Assembly: GCA_910589025.1 (NCBI GenBank)
Contig: CAJURM010000005.1
Span: 1-64,000, forward strand
Direction: 5' to 3'
Origin: an uncultured Odoribacter sp.
Lineage (GTDB): Bacteria; Bacteroidota; Bacteroidia; Bacteroidales; Marinifilaceae
DNA: 64,000 bases
Every line of letters begins with the position of its first letter. Within the stretch, counting starts at the first letter, position 1. A program made the translations under genes and the position numbers. Below the pieces are notes generated by a model. It was given only the letters and a program-made list of their open reading frames with translations. It was not told the origin of the DNA and ran no database searches. Below are positions 16,822-26,552 of this stretch, piece by piece.

Positions 16822-18639
16822 ATGCAGAATTTAAGGAACATTGCCATTATCGCCCATGTGGACCATGGCAAAACGACCCTCGTAGACAAAATGATCCTAC
16901 AGGGGAAACAATTCAGAGACAACGAAAAACAGGGAGGAGACTTAATTCTTGATAATAATGACCTCGAACGGGAAAGAGGTATCACGATTCTTTCCAAAAA
17001 CGTATCGGTAAGATACAAAGACTACAAAATCAACATCATTGACACCCCGGGCCACTCCGATTTCGGAGGAGAGGTAGAGCGCGTGCTCAACATGGCCGAC
17101 GGTGTACTGCTGCTGGTAGACGCTTTTGAAGGCACCATGCCCCAAACCCGTTTTGTGCTGCAAAAAGCACTGGGATTAGGCAAAAAAGCCATTGTAGTGG
17201 TCAACAAAGTAGACAAACCCAATTGCCGCCCGGATGAAGTGCAGGAAGAAGTATTCGACCTGATGTTCTCTTTGGGAGCATCCGAAGAGCAATTGGATTT
17301 TGTAACCATATACGGAAGTGCCAAACAAGGCTGGATGTCTACGGACTGGCGCAACCCAAGCTCCGACATCACGCCCTTACTGGACGCCATCATCGAAAAC
17401 ATTCCGGCTCCCCAAGCCGCAGAGGGTACGCCTCAGATGCTAATTACTTCTTTGGAATACTCTTCCTATATCGGACGTATTGCCGTAGGAAAATTAACCC
17501 GCGGGACACTGAAAGCGGGGCAGGCCGTAACATTATGTAAACGCGACGGCGTGACCTTTGAAAAAACCAGAATCAAAGACCTGATGCTTTTCGAAGGGCT
17601 GGAAAAACAAAAAGCCGAAGAAGTAAAAGCCGGTGAAATCTGTGCCATCGTAGGCATCGAAGGATTTGAAATCGGAGATACCATTGCCGATTACGAAAAC
17701 CCGGAAGCGTTACCACCGATTGCTATCGACGAACCGACCATGAGCATGTTGTTTACCATCAACAACTCTCCGTTTTTCGGGAAAGATGGTAAATATGTCA
17801 CCTCCCGCCACATCAAAGACCGGCTGGACAAAGAGTTGGAAAAAAACTTAGCCTTAAGAGTGGAACCGGGGCCCAGTGCCGACTCCTTTGTCGTATTCGG
17901 ACGCGGCGTGCTTCACTTGAGTGTATTGGTGGAAACCATGCGTCGCGAAGGCTACGAGTTGCAGGTAGGACAGCCGAAAGTCATCATCAAAGAAATAGAC
18001 GGCAAGAAATGCGAACCGGTAGAAGAACTCACGATTGACATTCCGGAAGAATTTTCAGGCAAAGCCATTGAAATGGTTACCAAACGAAAAGGGACCCTCA
18101 ACAATATGGAAACCCGGGACGAACGGGTTCACCTGGATTTTGACATCCCTTCCCGGGGTATTATCGGCTTGAGAAGCAACCTTCTGACGGCTTCTGCCGG
18201 AGAAGCGGTTATCGCCCACCGCCTGAAAGGCTTTGAGCCCTACAAAGGAGAGATTGAAATGCGTATCAACGGTTCGTTGATTGCGATGGAAACAGGCGAC
18301 TCATTCGCTTATGCCATCAACAAACTGCAAGACCGAGGCAAATTCTTCATCGAACCGGGTGAAACGGTATACGCCGGGCAGGTTATCGGAGAAAGCACGC
18401 GTCCGGATGATATTGTCATCAACGTCTGCAAATCGAAAAAACTGACCAACATGCGCGCCAGTGGTTCTGACGACAAAGTGAATATCGCTCCGCCCGTAAA
18501 GTTCAGCCTGGAAGAAGCTCTGGAATACATCCAGGAGGACGAATATGTAGAGGTTACCCCGCATTTTATGCGCCTTCGTAAAATCTACTTAGACGAAACC
18601 GAACGCAAACGCCACGAAAAATCAAAAAGCGCGGAATAA
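16822..18639 (+). CDS. typA: ribosome-associated GTPase TypA/BipA
   Basis: 605 residues, full length. The GTPase motifs are G1 AHVDHGKTTLVDKM, G2 RERGITI, G3 DTPGHSDFGGEVERV and G4 NKVDKPNCRP. Elongation-factor-like domains II, III and V follow, with GRGVLHLSVLVETMRREGYE and the TypA-specific C-terminal domain ending in THFMRLRK-like VTPHFMRLRKIYLD. It binds the ribosome and helps large-subunit assembly and growth at low temperature or stress. It ends at a strong terminator. Confidence 0.98.
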   Translation: MQNLRNIAIIAHVDHGKTTLVDKMILQGKQFRDNEKQGGDLILDNNDLERERGITILSKNVSVRYKDYKINIIDTPGHSDFGGEVERVLNMADGVLLLVDAFEGTMPQTRFVLQKALGLGKKAIVVVNKVDKPNCRPDEVQEEVFDLMFSLGASEEQLDFVTIYGSAKQGWMSTDWRNPSSDITPLLDAIIENIPAPQAAEGTPQMLITSLEYSSYIGRIAVGKLTRGTLKAGQAVTLCKRDGVTFEKTRIKDLMLFEGLEKQKAEEVKAGEICAIVGIEGFEIGDTIADYENPEALPPIAIDEPTMSMLFTINNSPFFGKDGKYVTSRHIKDRLDKELEKNLALRVEPGPSADSFVVFGRGVLHLSVLVETMRREGYELQVGQPKVIIKEIDGKKCEPVEELTIDIPEEFSGKAIEMVTKRKGTLNNMETRDERVHLDFDIPSRGIIGLRSNLLTASAGEAVIAHRLKGFEPYKGEIEMRINGSLIAMETGDSFAYAINKLQDRGKFFIEPGETVYAGQVIGESTRPDDIVINVCKSKKLTNMRASGSDDKVNIAPPVKFSLEEALEYIQEDEYVEVTPHFMRLRKIYLDETERKRHEKSKSAE

Positions 18640-18650
18640 GAATAAAATCG

Positions 18651-18690
18651 AAAAGGTTGAAAAGAAATGTAACTTTTCAACCTTTTCTTT
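18651..18690. terminator. bidirectional terminator after typA
   Basis: AAAAGGTTGAAAAG and CTTTTCAACCTTTT are exact reverse complements around an 8-nt loop, followed by CTTTTTT. It also faces the glycine-rich gene remnant on the minus strand. Confidence 0.9.
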
Positions 18691-18700
18691 TTTCGACTTT

Positions 18701-19516
18701 TTAATTCAACGGCGTAATCTTTACCTGTCCATGACCTGTATTACCCGTCATGGTTCCAGTTCCCGCCAAATCAGGCATACCGACATAACTGCCTTTTGCT
18801 GTTGTCCACTGGTATCCCGCCCCGTCAATCATAATAGTATTCGTAAAAGACAAGCCGGAATAATGAACGGATTGTCCCGTGTGAACCATATTGCCCGAAG
18901 TAGAAGAAGCACTAACAGCATTACAACCGTTATGACCGGAAATGAACGATGAACCACCACCGCCACCACCAACTGTACCGCCTGCATGGCAGGCTCCCGC
19001 TCCTCCATAATATCCGCCCCCACCTTTTCCTACACCACCCCGATTTCCTCCAATTCCAAAACTACCCGAAACACCATTAGTTGCAGTACCCCCTGCAATC
19101 TGGCTACCGCCCAATGGTATTGAACCGTTCACGCCGTATTTACTTCCTGAACCTCCTATCAAACCACCACCATAACCACCTGTAGAATAGGCATAATAAG
19201 TTGCAGCGCCGCCACCGCCACCAGCTATCATGATTCGAGCTTTCAATCCGTCAAAACTACTCCAATCACCTTCTCTTAAACGGATATCACTTGCTCCACC
19301 ACCCGCATATGCATACCCTCCCCCACAACACGAAGCATAAGTATATTCGGTATAATTTCCACTGTTAAAAGTTCCGTTACTCGGAGAATTTGATCCCTTT
19401 TCCCCAACACAAACATACAACTTTTGTGTCCCGTTCAAAGATATATTTCCCGAAACATATCCTCCATTTCCACAGGAACCTGAATTTATGAGCGAATACG
19501 AATGAATTTGAAAGGT
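18701..19516 (-). pseudogene. glycine-rich surface-type protein, 5' end missing
   Basis: The frame is open from 19516 to the stop at 18701, but no ATG exists in it; the first possible start, TTG 19438, falls inside the conserved domain. The domain is the glycine-rich repeat type also found next to ALK/LTK-like receptors: GNGGYVSGNISLNGTQKLYV, then IMIAGGGGGAATYY, GGYYGGAGACHAGG and GGGGGGSSF. Usually such domains follow a signal peptide and a lead strand, which are missing here. The open frame stops at 19517, where the integrase remnant begins, so the gene was probably cut by insertion of the element. Cysteines are unusually frequent for a Gly-rich protein. Confidence 0.6.
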
Positions 19517-19520
19517 TTAT

Positions 19521-20756
19521 TCAATCAATGCACTGAATAATAACGCAATATTAACTTTTGTGAATTTTGACCGTGAGGCTCTCGACATGGATGTGCGTTA
19601 CATTTCCGAGCCGGAGAAAGTTGACGCTGAACGCCGGGCAAAAGAGGAAGCTGCCGAAGCCAAGCGAAAAGCTATCGCCAACGGGAGGCTGCGAAAGAAA
19701 AAGCCCGTAAGAAACCGAGGAAAAGAAACGTATCGAGGACGAGAAGAACCGACTTATTTGGCCGTTTCTTGTTCAGTTTGTAGATGACATCAAGAGCGGA
19801 GCGCTCAAAATAGGTAATGATGACTACGCTCCCAGCACCTATAAGACATGGAAAATGCTTTATCGGTGTCTCTGAAGGTTTTGATCCATTGCACAAATTC
19901 GGGTGGGCAGATATTGACCGTGCATTTGTGTCGCGCTATATCAATTATTTGCAGAAGCACGGTTATATGGCAAAAGTAGTCAACAAGCACCAAACAAACT
20001 TGAAGGCTCTTATCAACCCCACCTTCATTGACGGCGTACACGATAACCAACGAGCGGCTACGCTCATCGTAAAGAAAAAGATTGAAGACCGCGACAAAGC
20101 TGTCGAAATTTACCTCTCTGAGGAGGAACTGCAAGCTCTCTATGAAATGCCGTTGACCGGAAAGAACGACCATATCCGCGATGTTTTTCTCATCGGCTGC
20201 TATACCTGTCAGCGCGTCAGTGATTACAACAACCTCAACGCCGAAAACTTCGAGACCACCCGCAAAAGGTACACGCATAACCCGGCTTGTCCAGCAAAAG
20301 ACCAAGACCGAGGTGACAATTCCAATTCTCAGTGAGAACCTGATTGCCATCTGCGAGAAATATGGTTACAATATTCCGAAAGCTAACGAACAGGTGCTGA
20401 ACCGCTACATCAAGAACATCCTGAAGGAGCTGGCGGAGGAAGTACCATCATTTAAAGAAAAAGTGCCGACAAAGCTCACGATGAAACAGAAGGATGCGAT
20501 GCGCCGCGACAAGATTGTGCCGGAAACCGACCTCAACGGCAATGTCATCGTACCACGCTACGAATGTGTGACGAGCCACACCGCCCAACGCACCGGCATC
20601 GCAAACATGTACCTGAGCCACAAATACACCATCCTCCAAATGATGCACGTCAGCAGCCACAAGACGCAGAAAACTTTCATGGATTACATCAAGCTATCCT
20701 CCGAGGAGATAGCCAACGAAATCGCCACCATGTCGAAGAAAGAGAATGATATGTAG
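19521..20756 (+). pseudogene. tyrosine recombinase/integrase, frameshifted
   Basis: Three pieces in different frames make up one phage-integrase-type protein of ~400 residues. Piece 1 (from ~19524) has AILTFVNFDREALDMDVRYI. Piece 2 (from about 19720 to 20275) has the core-binding domain and the catalytic Arg region GCYTCQRVSDYNNL. Piece 3 (from about 20280) has QQKTKTEVTIPIL, the H-x-x-R box SHTAQRTGIANMYL and the nucleophile end HKTQKTFMDYIKLS. Frames change near 19720 and 20280, and the N-terminus is also lost. It resembles integrases of Bacteroidales conjugative or integrative elements and marks the left end of the island. It cannot make a full recombinase as it stands. Confidence 0.85.
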
Positions 20757-20757
20757 T

Positions 20758-20799
20758 AATTAAGCCATGCCACAACAAACGTTATAACATGGCTTAATT
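20758..20799. terminator. inverted repeat between the integrase remnant and the TIR-like gene
   Basis: AATTAAGCCATG (20758-20769) and CATGGCTTAATT (20788-20799) are a perfect 12-bp inverted repeat with an 18-nt loop. It lies between convergent genes, so transcription termination is the simplest reading; there is no long T-run. Confidence 0.55.
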
Positions 20800-20813
20800 C
20801 ACGAATGTCTAAT

Positions 20814-22088
20814 TTAGCATCCTCGATAATGAGGTTTTGGAAAACCCATTAAAAATTCATGAAATTCATGATATCCAACGGACCCATCAAGAATACCGTC
20901 CATATAATATCTTGAACCCTTATCGAATTTGTGGCTATTTTCAGGAGCATTGTACGATGAACCATGTGCACAAATTAAGAAATTGTATTTGCTGAGATAA
21001 CGTGCTCTGAGTTCTGTTCGCCCATGAAACAAGATTCCATATCTTTTACAGCCACCATCATCATACTCATGTCGAGTCATTTTTATGTGTAATAATGGAT
21101 TAACTTTTAGTATGCCATACTCTTCTGTATCTCCTAATTCGATTTCCTTATCGGAAATCTGATCTAAATGAGTAGGCTTTTGTGGGTCGATTTCTACATA
21201 TACATATTCCCGATAGTAAACACTGCTATCCTGAAATACTGCAATTCTTGAAATTTTCCATTCTTCCCAACCAATCAAAAATCGTCTGCCTCCAAGATGT
21301 TTAAAACTCCTTATTTCAACTGACGATCCTCTTCCAAACCACCAAATGGGACAAAACTGTCCACCTTCGTTTCCTGTACTAAAAATAAGAGGAGAGTGAA
21401 ATAACCTTTCAAGATGTAGTTTTATGTCAGATGCTTTCGTGTACCATTTAACACCTCGTACTCCTGGAAATGCATAAGCAACTCTTTGACTAAAAAACAC
21501 TTCGGAATCCTCAAAGATTGTAGGATTAACGGGAAATTGATCTTTTTTATCTCTCCTAAACAACGATTTTATAGAGCCAAAAGTAAAAAATGGTAATTTA
21601 ATTTCAAGATTCGGCCATGAATATTTCGATTTTTTTATCTTTGTGATTTCCCGTATTGACCTTCGCAAATCGCACTGACTTGACGTCTTAAAAGTTAGAA
21701 TTCTATGATGATTTATATCAAACGGAAGATCTTTGACATCCCACCCTGTTCCATTCTGAGCAACTAAAAGAATTCTTTCAGGGCCTAGGCATTTTAATGC
21801 ATAGCCTAATTCTATTAAGACGTTGGGATTGGGTAATAACTTGGAGCCCTTTGTTAATATCGGAGTAATATCCGCTACAAATATATCACTATTTTCGATT
21901 TTGTCTTTGATAACATCCTCTATTTTAGGCATACCAGGGACATTCCATGTTGACTCGTCTAATTCAATATTTAATTGATCCGTATCCAACAATGAAGAAA
22001 TTGCACCTCTAACAGCTGATTCAACTGCTGAACGTGCTGAGTTAACATCTGATTGCCAAGATAAGAAAAGAGTATACTTTGATTTCAT
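20814..22088 (-). CDS. TIR-like domain effector with unknown C-terminal domain
   Basis: 424 residues. The first ~150 form a TIR-like nucleotide-binding fold: LFLSWQSDVNSARSAVESAV at the first strand and helix, IENSDIFVADITPI, and PNPNVLIELGYALKCLG, where the Glu of ELGYA is the expected NAD-cleaving residue. The rest (about 170-424) is not a family I know; it contains WWFGRGSSVEIRSFKHLGG and a basic, aromatic-rich end. TIR proteins of this kind deplete NAD+ or make signal nucleotides in phage defense. It starts 4 nt after the ATPase stop, so both are one operon. Defense is inferred from domain and island context. Confidence 0.75.
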   Translation of the reverse strand: MKSKYTLFLSWQSDVNSARSAVESAVRGAISSLLDTDQLNIELDESTWNVPGMPKIEDVIKDKIENSDIFVADITPILTKGSKLLPNPNVLIELGYALKCLGPERILLVAQNGTGWDVKDLPFDINHHRILTFKTSSQCDLRRSIREITKIKKSKYSWPNLEIKLPFFTFGSIKSLFRRDKKDQFPVNPTIFEDSEVFFSQRVAYAFPGVRGVKWYTKASDIKLHLERLFHSPLIFSTGNEGGQFCPIWWFGRGSSVEIRSFKHLGGRRFLIGWEEWKISRIAVFQDSSVYYREYVYVEIDPQKPTHLDQISDKEIELGDTEEYGILKVNPLLHIKMTRHEYDDGGCKRYGILFHGRTELRARYLSKYNFLICAHGSSYNAPENSHKFDKGSRYYMDGILDGSVGYHEFHEFLMGFPKPHYRGC

Positions 22089-22092
22089 AGGC

Positions 22093-23514
22093 TCAAAACA
22101 GATTATTTAAAGTAACTTCATTTTGGGCGATTGCCGAATGGGAGTTTTGCCTCAATCCATAAGGAGTGACAAGTGTAATATGCACAGCCTTTTTGGTTTG
22201 GGTGGCTTCGATGAAGTTGCCGCGACGGCGACGGAGTTTCATTTCCTCGTCTTCGGTGATGGCATACTCTTGTGCGGAGAATTTCATCTCGCATAAATTG
22301 ATTACTCCATCATTGCGATCAATTAGAAGGTCTATCTGCGTTTTGTCGATTCCTTTATCCTCATCGGCCTCTGTTCTCCAGCTATAGACGTTAGACAACA
22401 CTCCGGCTATTCCGAGTGCTTCCTTTATCTGAGAGATGTGTTGTAGACAGACTCTTTCAAACGCAAGTCCACACCATGCTCGATGTAAGGGACTGCCGAT
22501 ATTGTTTGTCCAAAAATGAGAATCGTTGTTCTTATTTCCCTTGATATATTGGAAATAAAACAAGGTAAAGTTGTCAATGAGTTGATATAATGCATCTTTT
22601 GACTGCTTCCCGATACAATTATACTTTCGAATGAAACCACACCATTCAAGCTCATTAAGGTATCGAGTTAAGTCTCCACTCGTTTTGATTCCGCTGTCAT
22701 GGACAATCTCATCGCGTGTGAGTCCTTTGTTCTTTTTGGCCAATGCTGTAACTACCTGCATATACGGCTCAGGATTATTAAACAGTGATGAATATAATTG
22801 GTCGTACTCATGTGACAGCCCTTCTGTATCCTCACTGAAGAACAGCGAATCAATATTCTGAGCCATACTCATTTCTCGTTTAAGCAAACTCCAGTAAAAT
22901 GGGATACCACCCATTATCATATAATTCTCAACCATCTGATAACGACTCAGACCTAATTTATTCGCCTCTGAATACTGTTCACATTCCGAAAGGGTGAAAG
23001 GGTGAAGTAGAATTTTATTAGTCAGACGGTTGTGAAGTCCCCCATGATTGTTAATGAGTTTGTTGACAATCCAAGAAGTTGCCGAACCACATGCAATAAG
23101 GAGAATGTCTTTTCTTGCAGATGCCCAACTATTCCAGAAATGTTCCAAACCGGATATAAAATTTGAACGAGGTGTATCCATCCATGGAAGTTCGTCGAAG
23201 AATACAATCTTCTTGCCATCAGGCAGAGTGCCAAGCCATTCCTCTAACGCGAAGAATGCTTCATACCAATTTTTGAACTGAGAATACTTTCTCCCTGACG
23301 CATTTTGGAGAGATGCTCGGAAACTGAGGAGTTGATCCTTCATTTTTCCATGAGCCAATCCTGTGTGCTGAAAGGTAAATGAGTAGTTGAAAGTCTCTCG
23401 AATGAGGAATGTTTTTCCTACACGCCGACGTCCATACACTGCCACAAATTTTGAATACTCAGCATTTGCAGCGTCTAACAGTTCTTTTTGTTCTGATTTT
23501 CTTCCTATTATCAT
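22093..23514 (-). CDS. AAA+/STAND-like ATPase with C-terminal nuclease-like domain
   Basis: 473 residues of the ATPase family common in Bacteroidota and archaea (ATPase_2 / DUF234 type). Walker A is VYGRRRVGKTFLIRE, Walker B is KIVFFDELPWMD, followed by sensor-like LIACGSATSWI. A winged-helix part (residues ~255-300) leads to a C-terminal PD-(D/E)xK-like core, QIDLLIDRNDGVINLCEMKF. It is co-transcribed with the TIR-like gene, which is unusual since this ATPase is mostly found alone. A long inverted repeat lies 57 bp upstream, and TACTTTTA in the gap may be its -7 element. It might act as sensor for the TIR effector (inference). Confidence 0.82.
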   Translation of the reverse strand: MIIGRKSEQKELLDAANAEYSKFVAVYGRRRVGKTFLIRETFNYSFTFQHTGLAHGKMKDQLLSFRASLQNASGRKYSQFKNWYEAFFALEEWLGTLPDGKKIVFFDELPWMDTPRSNFISGLEHFWNSWASARKDILLIACGSATSWIVNKLINNHGGLHNRLTNKILLHPFTLSECEQYSEANKLGLSRYQMVENYMIMGGIPFYWSLLKREMSMAQNIDSLFFSEDTEGLSHEYDQLYSSLFNNPEPYMQVVTALAKKNKGLTRDEIVHDSGIKTSGDLTRYLNELEWCGFIRKYNCIGKQSKDALYQLIDNFTLFYFQYIKGNKNNDSHFWTNNIGSPLHRAWCGLAFERVCLQHISQIKEALGIAGVLSNVYSWRTEADEDKGIDKTQIDLLIDRNDGVINLCEMKFSAQEYAITEDEEMKLRRRRGNFIEATQTKKAVHITLVTPYGLRQNSHSAIAQNEVTLNNLF

Positions 23515-23570
23515 GGGGCTACACTATTATTTTAGGTGTAAAAGTAATAAATAATTACGAGAAAATCTTA

Positions 23571-23620
23571 TTATAATCCCCCAAATATAGTCCAAAACCC
23601 ATAGTTTTGGGGGATTATAA
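23571..23620. repeat. 15-bp inverted repeat upstream of the ATPase-TIR operon
   Basis: TTATAATCCCCCAAA (23571-23585) and TTTGGGGGATTATAA (23606-23620) are exact reverse complements, 20 nt apart. The right arm can also pair with an inner CCAAAA (23592-23597), so two alternative stems exist. Its place just before an ATPase start recalls the palindrome at 60386-60430. It may be an operator or a terminator. Confidence 0.65.
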
Positions 23621-23749
23621 GCATATTTTCAATCTTACAAAGGGGAGCAGAAAGGAAAAGAATGAACTCATAACGGAATAATTGGAACCATGTCGGGAAT
23701 AATTTGGAAAGTCCCAAGCACTCGCACTATCTTTGCTGGTGCAACTTGG

Positions 23750-24240
23750 ATAGTAGGGATATCTGTATATTAGTAGTATATACGGGAAAAAATACAAAGC
23801 CGGAATTGCTGGTACGAAAATTCTTGTTTAGCCGTGGATTTCGGTATAGGTTGAATCATCCACGGCTTCCGGGACATCCGGATCTTGTATTGCGCAAATA
23901 CAGAACTGTCATCTTTGTAACAAGATTGAAAGGAATCAAAGCAGAGACAAGGAAGAACGGCAAAAATTGGCTTCTATGGGTTTGGCATTGCATTACCGTT
24001 TGGGAATGCCAACTGAAGCCTAAAGTCCGTCAGAAGACATTGGAAGCATTAGAATATACGCTTTGTCATATATTCCTTGAAGACAGGAGAGTGAAGCCTT
24101 ATGAAACACCTGAAGAAGATTTATCAATGGTGGCAGAATCAGCGATTGAATATGGTAATAAATTAGAGAAAGTTTTTCTCCTAATTAAAATAAGTGATTT
24201 TAAATGGCTTATTTTGCAGCAAAGACATTATATATCACAT
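23750..24240 (+). pseudogene. Vsr-type very-short-patch repair endonuclease, decayed
   Basis: Recognisable Vsr pieces remain: GKNTKPELLVRKFLFSRGFR and RLPGHPDLVLRKYRTVIFV near the start, then WHCITVWECQLKPKV and LEYTLCHIFLED near the end. The central catalytic block that should follow IFV (the GCFWHGH region) is deleted. The stretch after the deletion fits only in another frame (ERNQSRDKEERQKLASMG), and the N-terminus is shifted too. Vsr repairs T:G mismatches next to cytosine methylases, so a restriction-modification system probably once stood here; no methylase is left. Confidence 0.75.
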
Positions 24241-24256
24241 ACATTAGATAGAAATC

Positions 24257-26473
24257 ATGAATAAAATAAATTTAAATTTGGATCATTGCTTTGGCATTAC
24301 AAAGCTTTCACAAGAGTTGAATTTTGAAGGAGAGAATACGGTGCTTATTTATGCACCCAACGGTTTAATGAAGACTTCCTTTGCTAAAACACTGCAATTA
24401 TATGGGCAAGGCAAAGCTGACAAAGTCAAAGATGTGGTAGCAGATATTGCTGGGAGTATTGATATAAAGGATGAACACGGCAATGTCGTATTGCCTGCTT
24501 CAATATATGTCTCAAACTGTGAAGAGCCTGATTCTGAAACGCCAAAGAATATCACCTCGTTCCTAGCTGACAGTGTGTTGAAGCAGCAATATGATGATAT
24601 CCTAAAAAACTTGTCTGAAAAACAGAAAGCATTGTTCAAGGACATTAGCGACCACGCAAGAAGCACTGATATTGTATCAGAATTTGTTCGAACATTCTGT
24701 GAAAGCAAGCCGAGCCTTTTCTATAGCAAGTTTGAGGACGTGATGGCTGAGGTTGCTGGGAGCGAGATATGCTATAATTTTAAATATAACAGCATCTTTG
24801 ATAAAGATGGCAAAGTCAAAGCATTCATTGATGCTAATCATAAGGCCTTAAAAGATTATTCCGATAAATACCAGGCCATATTACAATCTTCGAAACTATT
24901 CAGGCAGAAAAATGGCAAAACATTTGGCACTTACCAAGCTTCTGAGCTATCTAAATCTGTTGCAGATAATGCATTCTTCGAAGTCAGCCATAAAATTGTA
25001 TTGGGTGATGATAAAACCACAATTGATTCTGCAGCCTCGCTTGCAAATTTAATAAGTGACGAACTTTCTGGCATTCTTAACGATACCGCAGTCAAAAAAG
25101 CATTTGAAAAGATTGATAAAAAAGCCAGCGCAAACGAATCTTTGCGGCAGTTCAAAGAGATAATTGAAAACCAACCAGATTTGGTAGACAAATTACTTGA
25201 CTATGACAATTTTCACAAAGAAGTATGGAAGGGGTATTTTGCCAAATTTAAGGGTAAGGCCGTTGATTTATTAACAGCTTATCAAGAAGCCAAACCCACA
25301 TTGGACTCTGTGCTTCAACAAGCGGCAGGGCAAAGATCTGCTTGGGAAAAGACAATAAGTATTTTCAATCGAAGATTTTCAGTTCCTTTTGAAGTAAAAA
25401 TCAAGAATCAGACCGACCTTTTACTTAATGAGGAAGCGGCAGCATTATCTTTTGAATACAGCACTCAAGCTGGCCAAAAAGCAGTTGAGTCAAAAGTTTT
25501 GGAAGAAGTCGTTCTAAGTAAAGGGGAACTGAGGGCATTCTATACTCTACAACTGCTCTTTGCTATCGAAAAGATGAAACACGATGGAGGGCAAGAGCAT
25601 ATTCTTGTATTTGATGACGTTTCAGACTCGTTTGACTACAAGAATAAATACGCGATAGTTGAATACCTTTGCGATTTGAAAGATGACGCAAGATTCAAGA
25701 TGATAATCCTTACCCACAATTTTGATTTTTATCGAACAATATCATCCCGTCTGAGAGTTAAAAGAAATAGTACATACATGGCCTATAAAGATGCTAATGA
25801 TGAAATTAAATTTCATCAGGCTGAATATTTGAGAGAACCATTCAAACTCATAAAGAGCAATGCGGATAAACCAGAATTCTTCATAGCCTTAATCCCTTTG
25901 GTGCGTAATCTTATTGAATATTCCAAAGACATCTCCACAGATCCTTCCAAATCGGAATATATTAAATTAACCTCATGTCTTCATGTTAAAACTGAAACGG
26001 CAAGTTTGACAGTAAACGACATTTCTCAAATTGTGAGTAACAATATAGATGCGCATAGGTTGCCAACAGCAAATACTGATTGCAATATAAAAAATTATAT
26101 TTACAACACGGCGGAAGTTCTTTGTGTCCAGCCGACTCTTGATGAAATTCACATTGAGAACAAGATAGTTTTTGCTGCTGCCATAAGATTAAAAGCGGAA
26201 GATTATATGATATTCAAGCTAAAACAAGAAATGCTTATCGAGGATTTCAATATTTTCTATAACCGTATTACATCAAATCAGACTTTCGCACTCACAAAGA
26301 AATTTGAAGAGCTATGCTCTCCTAATAACAACATACAGTTACTTATTAAAGAGGTCAATCTGATAACGCCTGAAAACATACATCTTAACAGTTTTATGTT
26401 TGAGCCGCTTATCGACATGTCTGTATGGAGATTGAAAAAACTATATCAAGATACCAAAACGCAATTGGTTTAA
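24257..26473 (+). CDS. large AAA ATPase, RloC/PrrC-like (AAA_13 class)
   Basis: 738 residues. Walker A is the variant YAPNGLMKTSFAKTL (K39). The middle has long helical, coiled-coil-like stretches (residues ~110-350). The ABC-like second half has LSKGELRAFYTLQLLFAI, Walker B ILVFDDVSDSFDYKNKYAI and the switch IILTHNF. After ~540 comes a helical C-terminal domain with PLVRNLIEYSKDI, possibly an effector. ATPases of this class include anticodon nucleases and other anti-phage proteins. I see no clear PrrC-type R-E-H triad, so the activity is open. Its start overlaps the end of the Vsr remnant, within the island. Confidence 0.75.
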   Translation: MNKINLNLDHCFGITKLSQELNFEGENTVLIYAPNGLMKTSFAKTLQLYGQGKADKVKDVVADIAGSIDIKDEHGNVVLPASIYVSNCEEPDSETPKNITSFLADSVLKQQYDDILKNLSEKQKALFKDISDHARSTDIVSEFVRTFCESKPSLFYSKFEDVMAEVAGSEICYNFKYNSIFDKDGKVKAFIDANHKALKDYSDKYQAILQSSKLFRQKNGKTFGTYQASELSKSVADNAFFEVSHKIVLGDDKTTIDSAASLANLISDELSGILNDTAVKKAFEKIDKKASANESLRQFKEIIENQPDLVDKLLDYDNFHKEVWKGYFAKFKGKAVDLLTAYQEAKPTLDSVLQQAAGQRSAWEKTISIFNRRFSVPFEVKIKNQTDLLLNEEAAALSFEYSTQAGQKAVESKVLEEVVLSKGELRAFYTLQLLFAIEKMKHDGGQEHILVFDDVSDSFDYKNKYAIVEYLCDLKDDARFKMIILTHNFDFYRTISSRLRVKRNSTYMAYKDANDEIKFHQAEYLREPFKLIKSNADKPEFFIALIPLVRNLIEYSKDISTDPSKSEYIKLTSCLHVKTETASLTVNDISQIVSNNIDAHRLPTANTDCNIKNYIYNTAEVLCVQPTLDEIHIENKIVFAAAIRLKAEDYMIFKLKQEMLIEDFNIFYNRITSNQTFALTKKFEELCSPNNNIQLLIKEVNLITPENIHLNSFMFEPLIDMSVWRLKKLYQDTKTQLV

Positions 26474-26552
26474 TGGACTTACAATTCCCAATTACATTAA
26501 AGTGTTTGTTGAGAAGTCTCGTATATTTATGGGAACTTCACGATATCAAATA

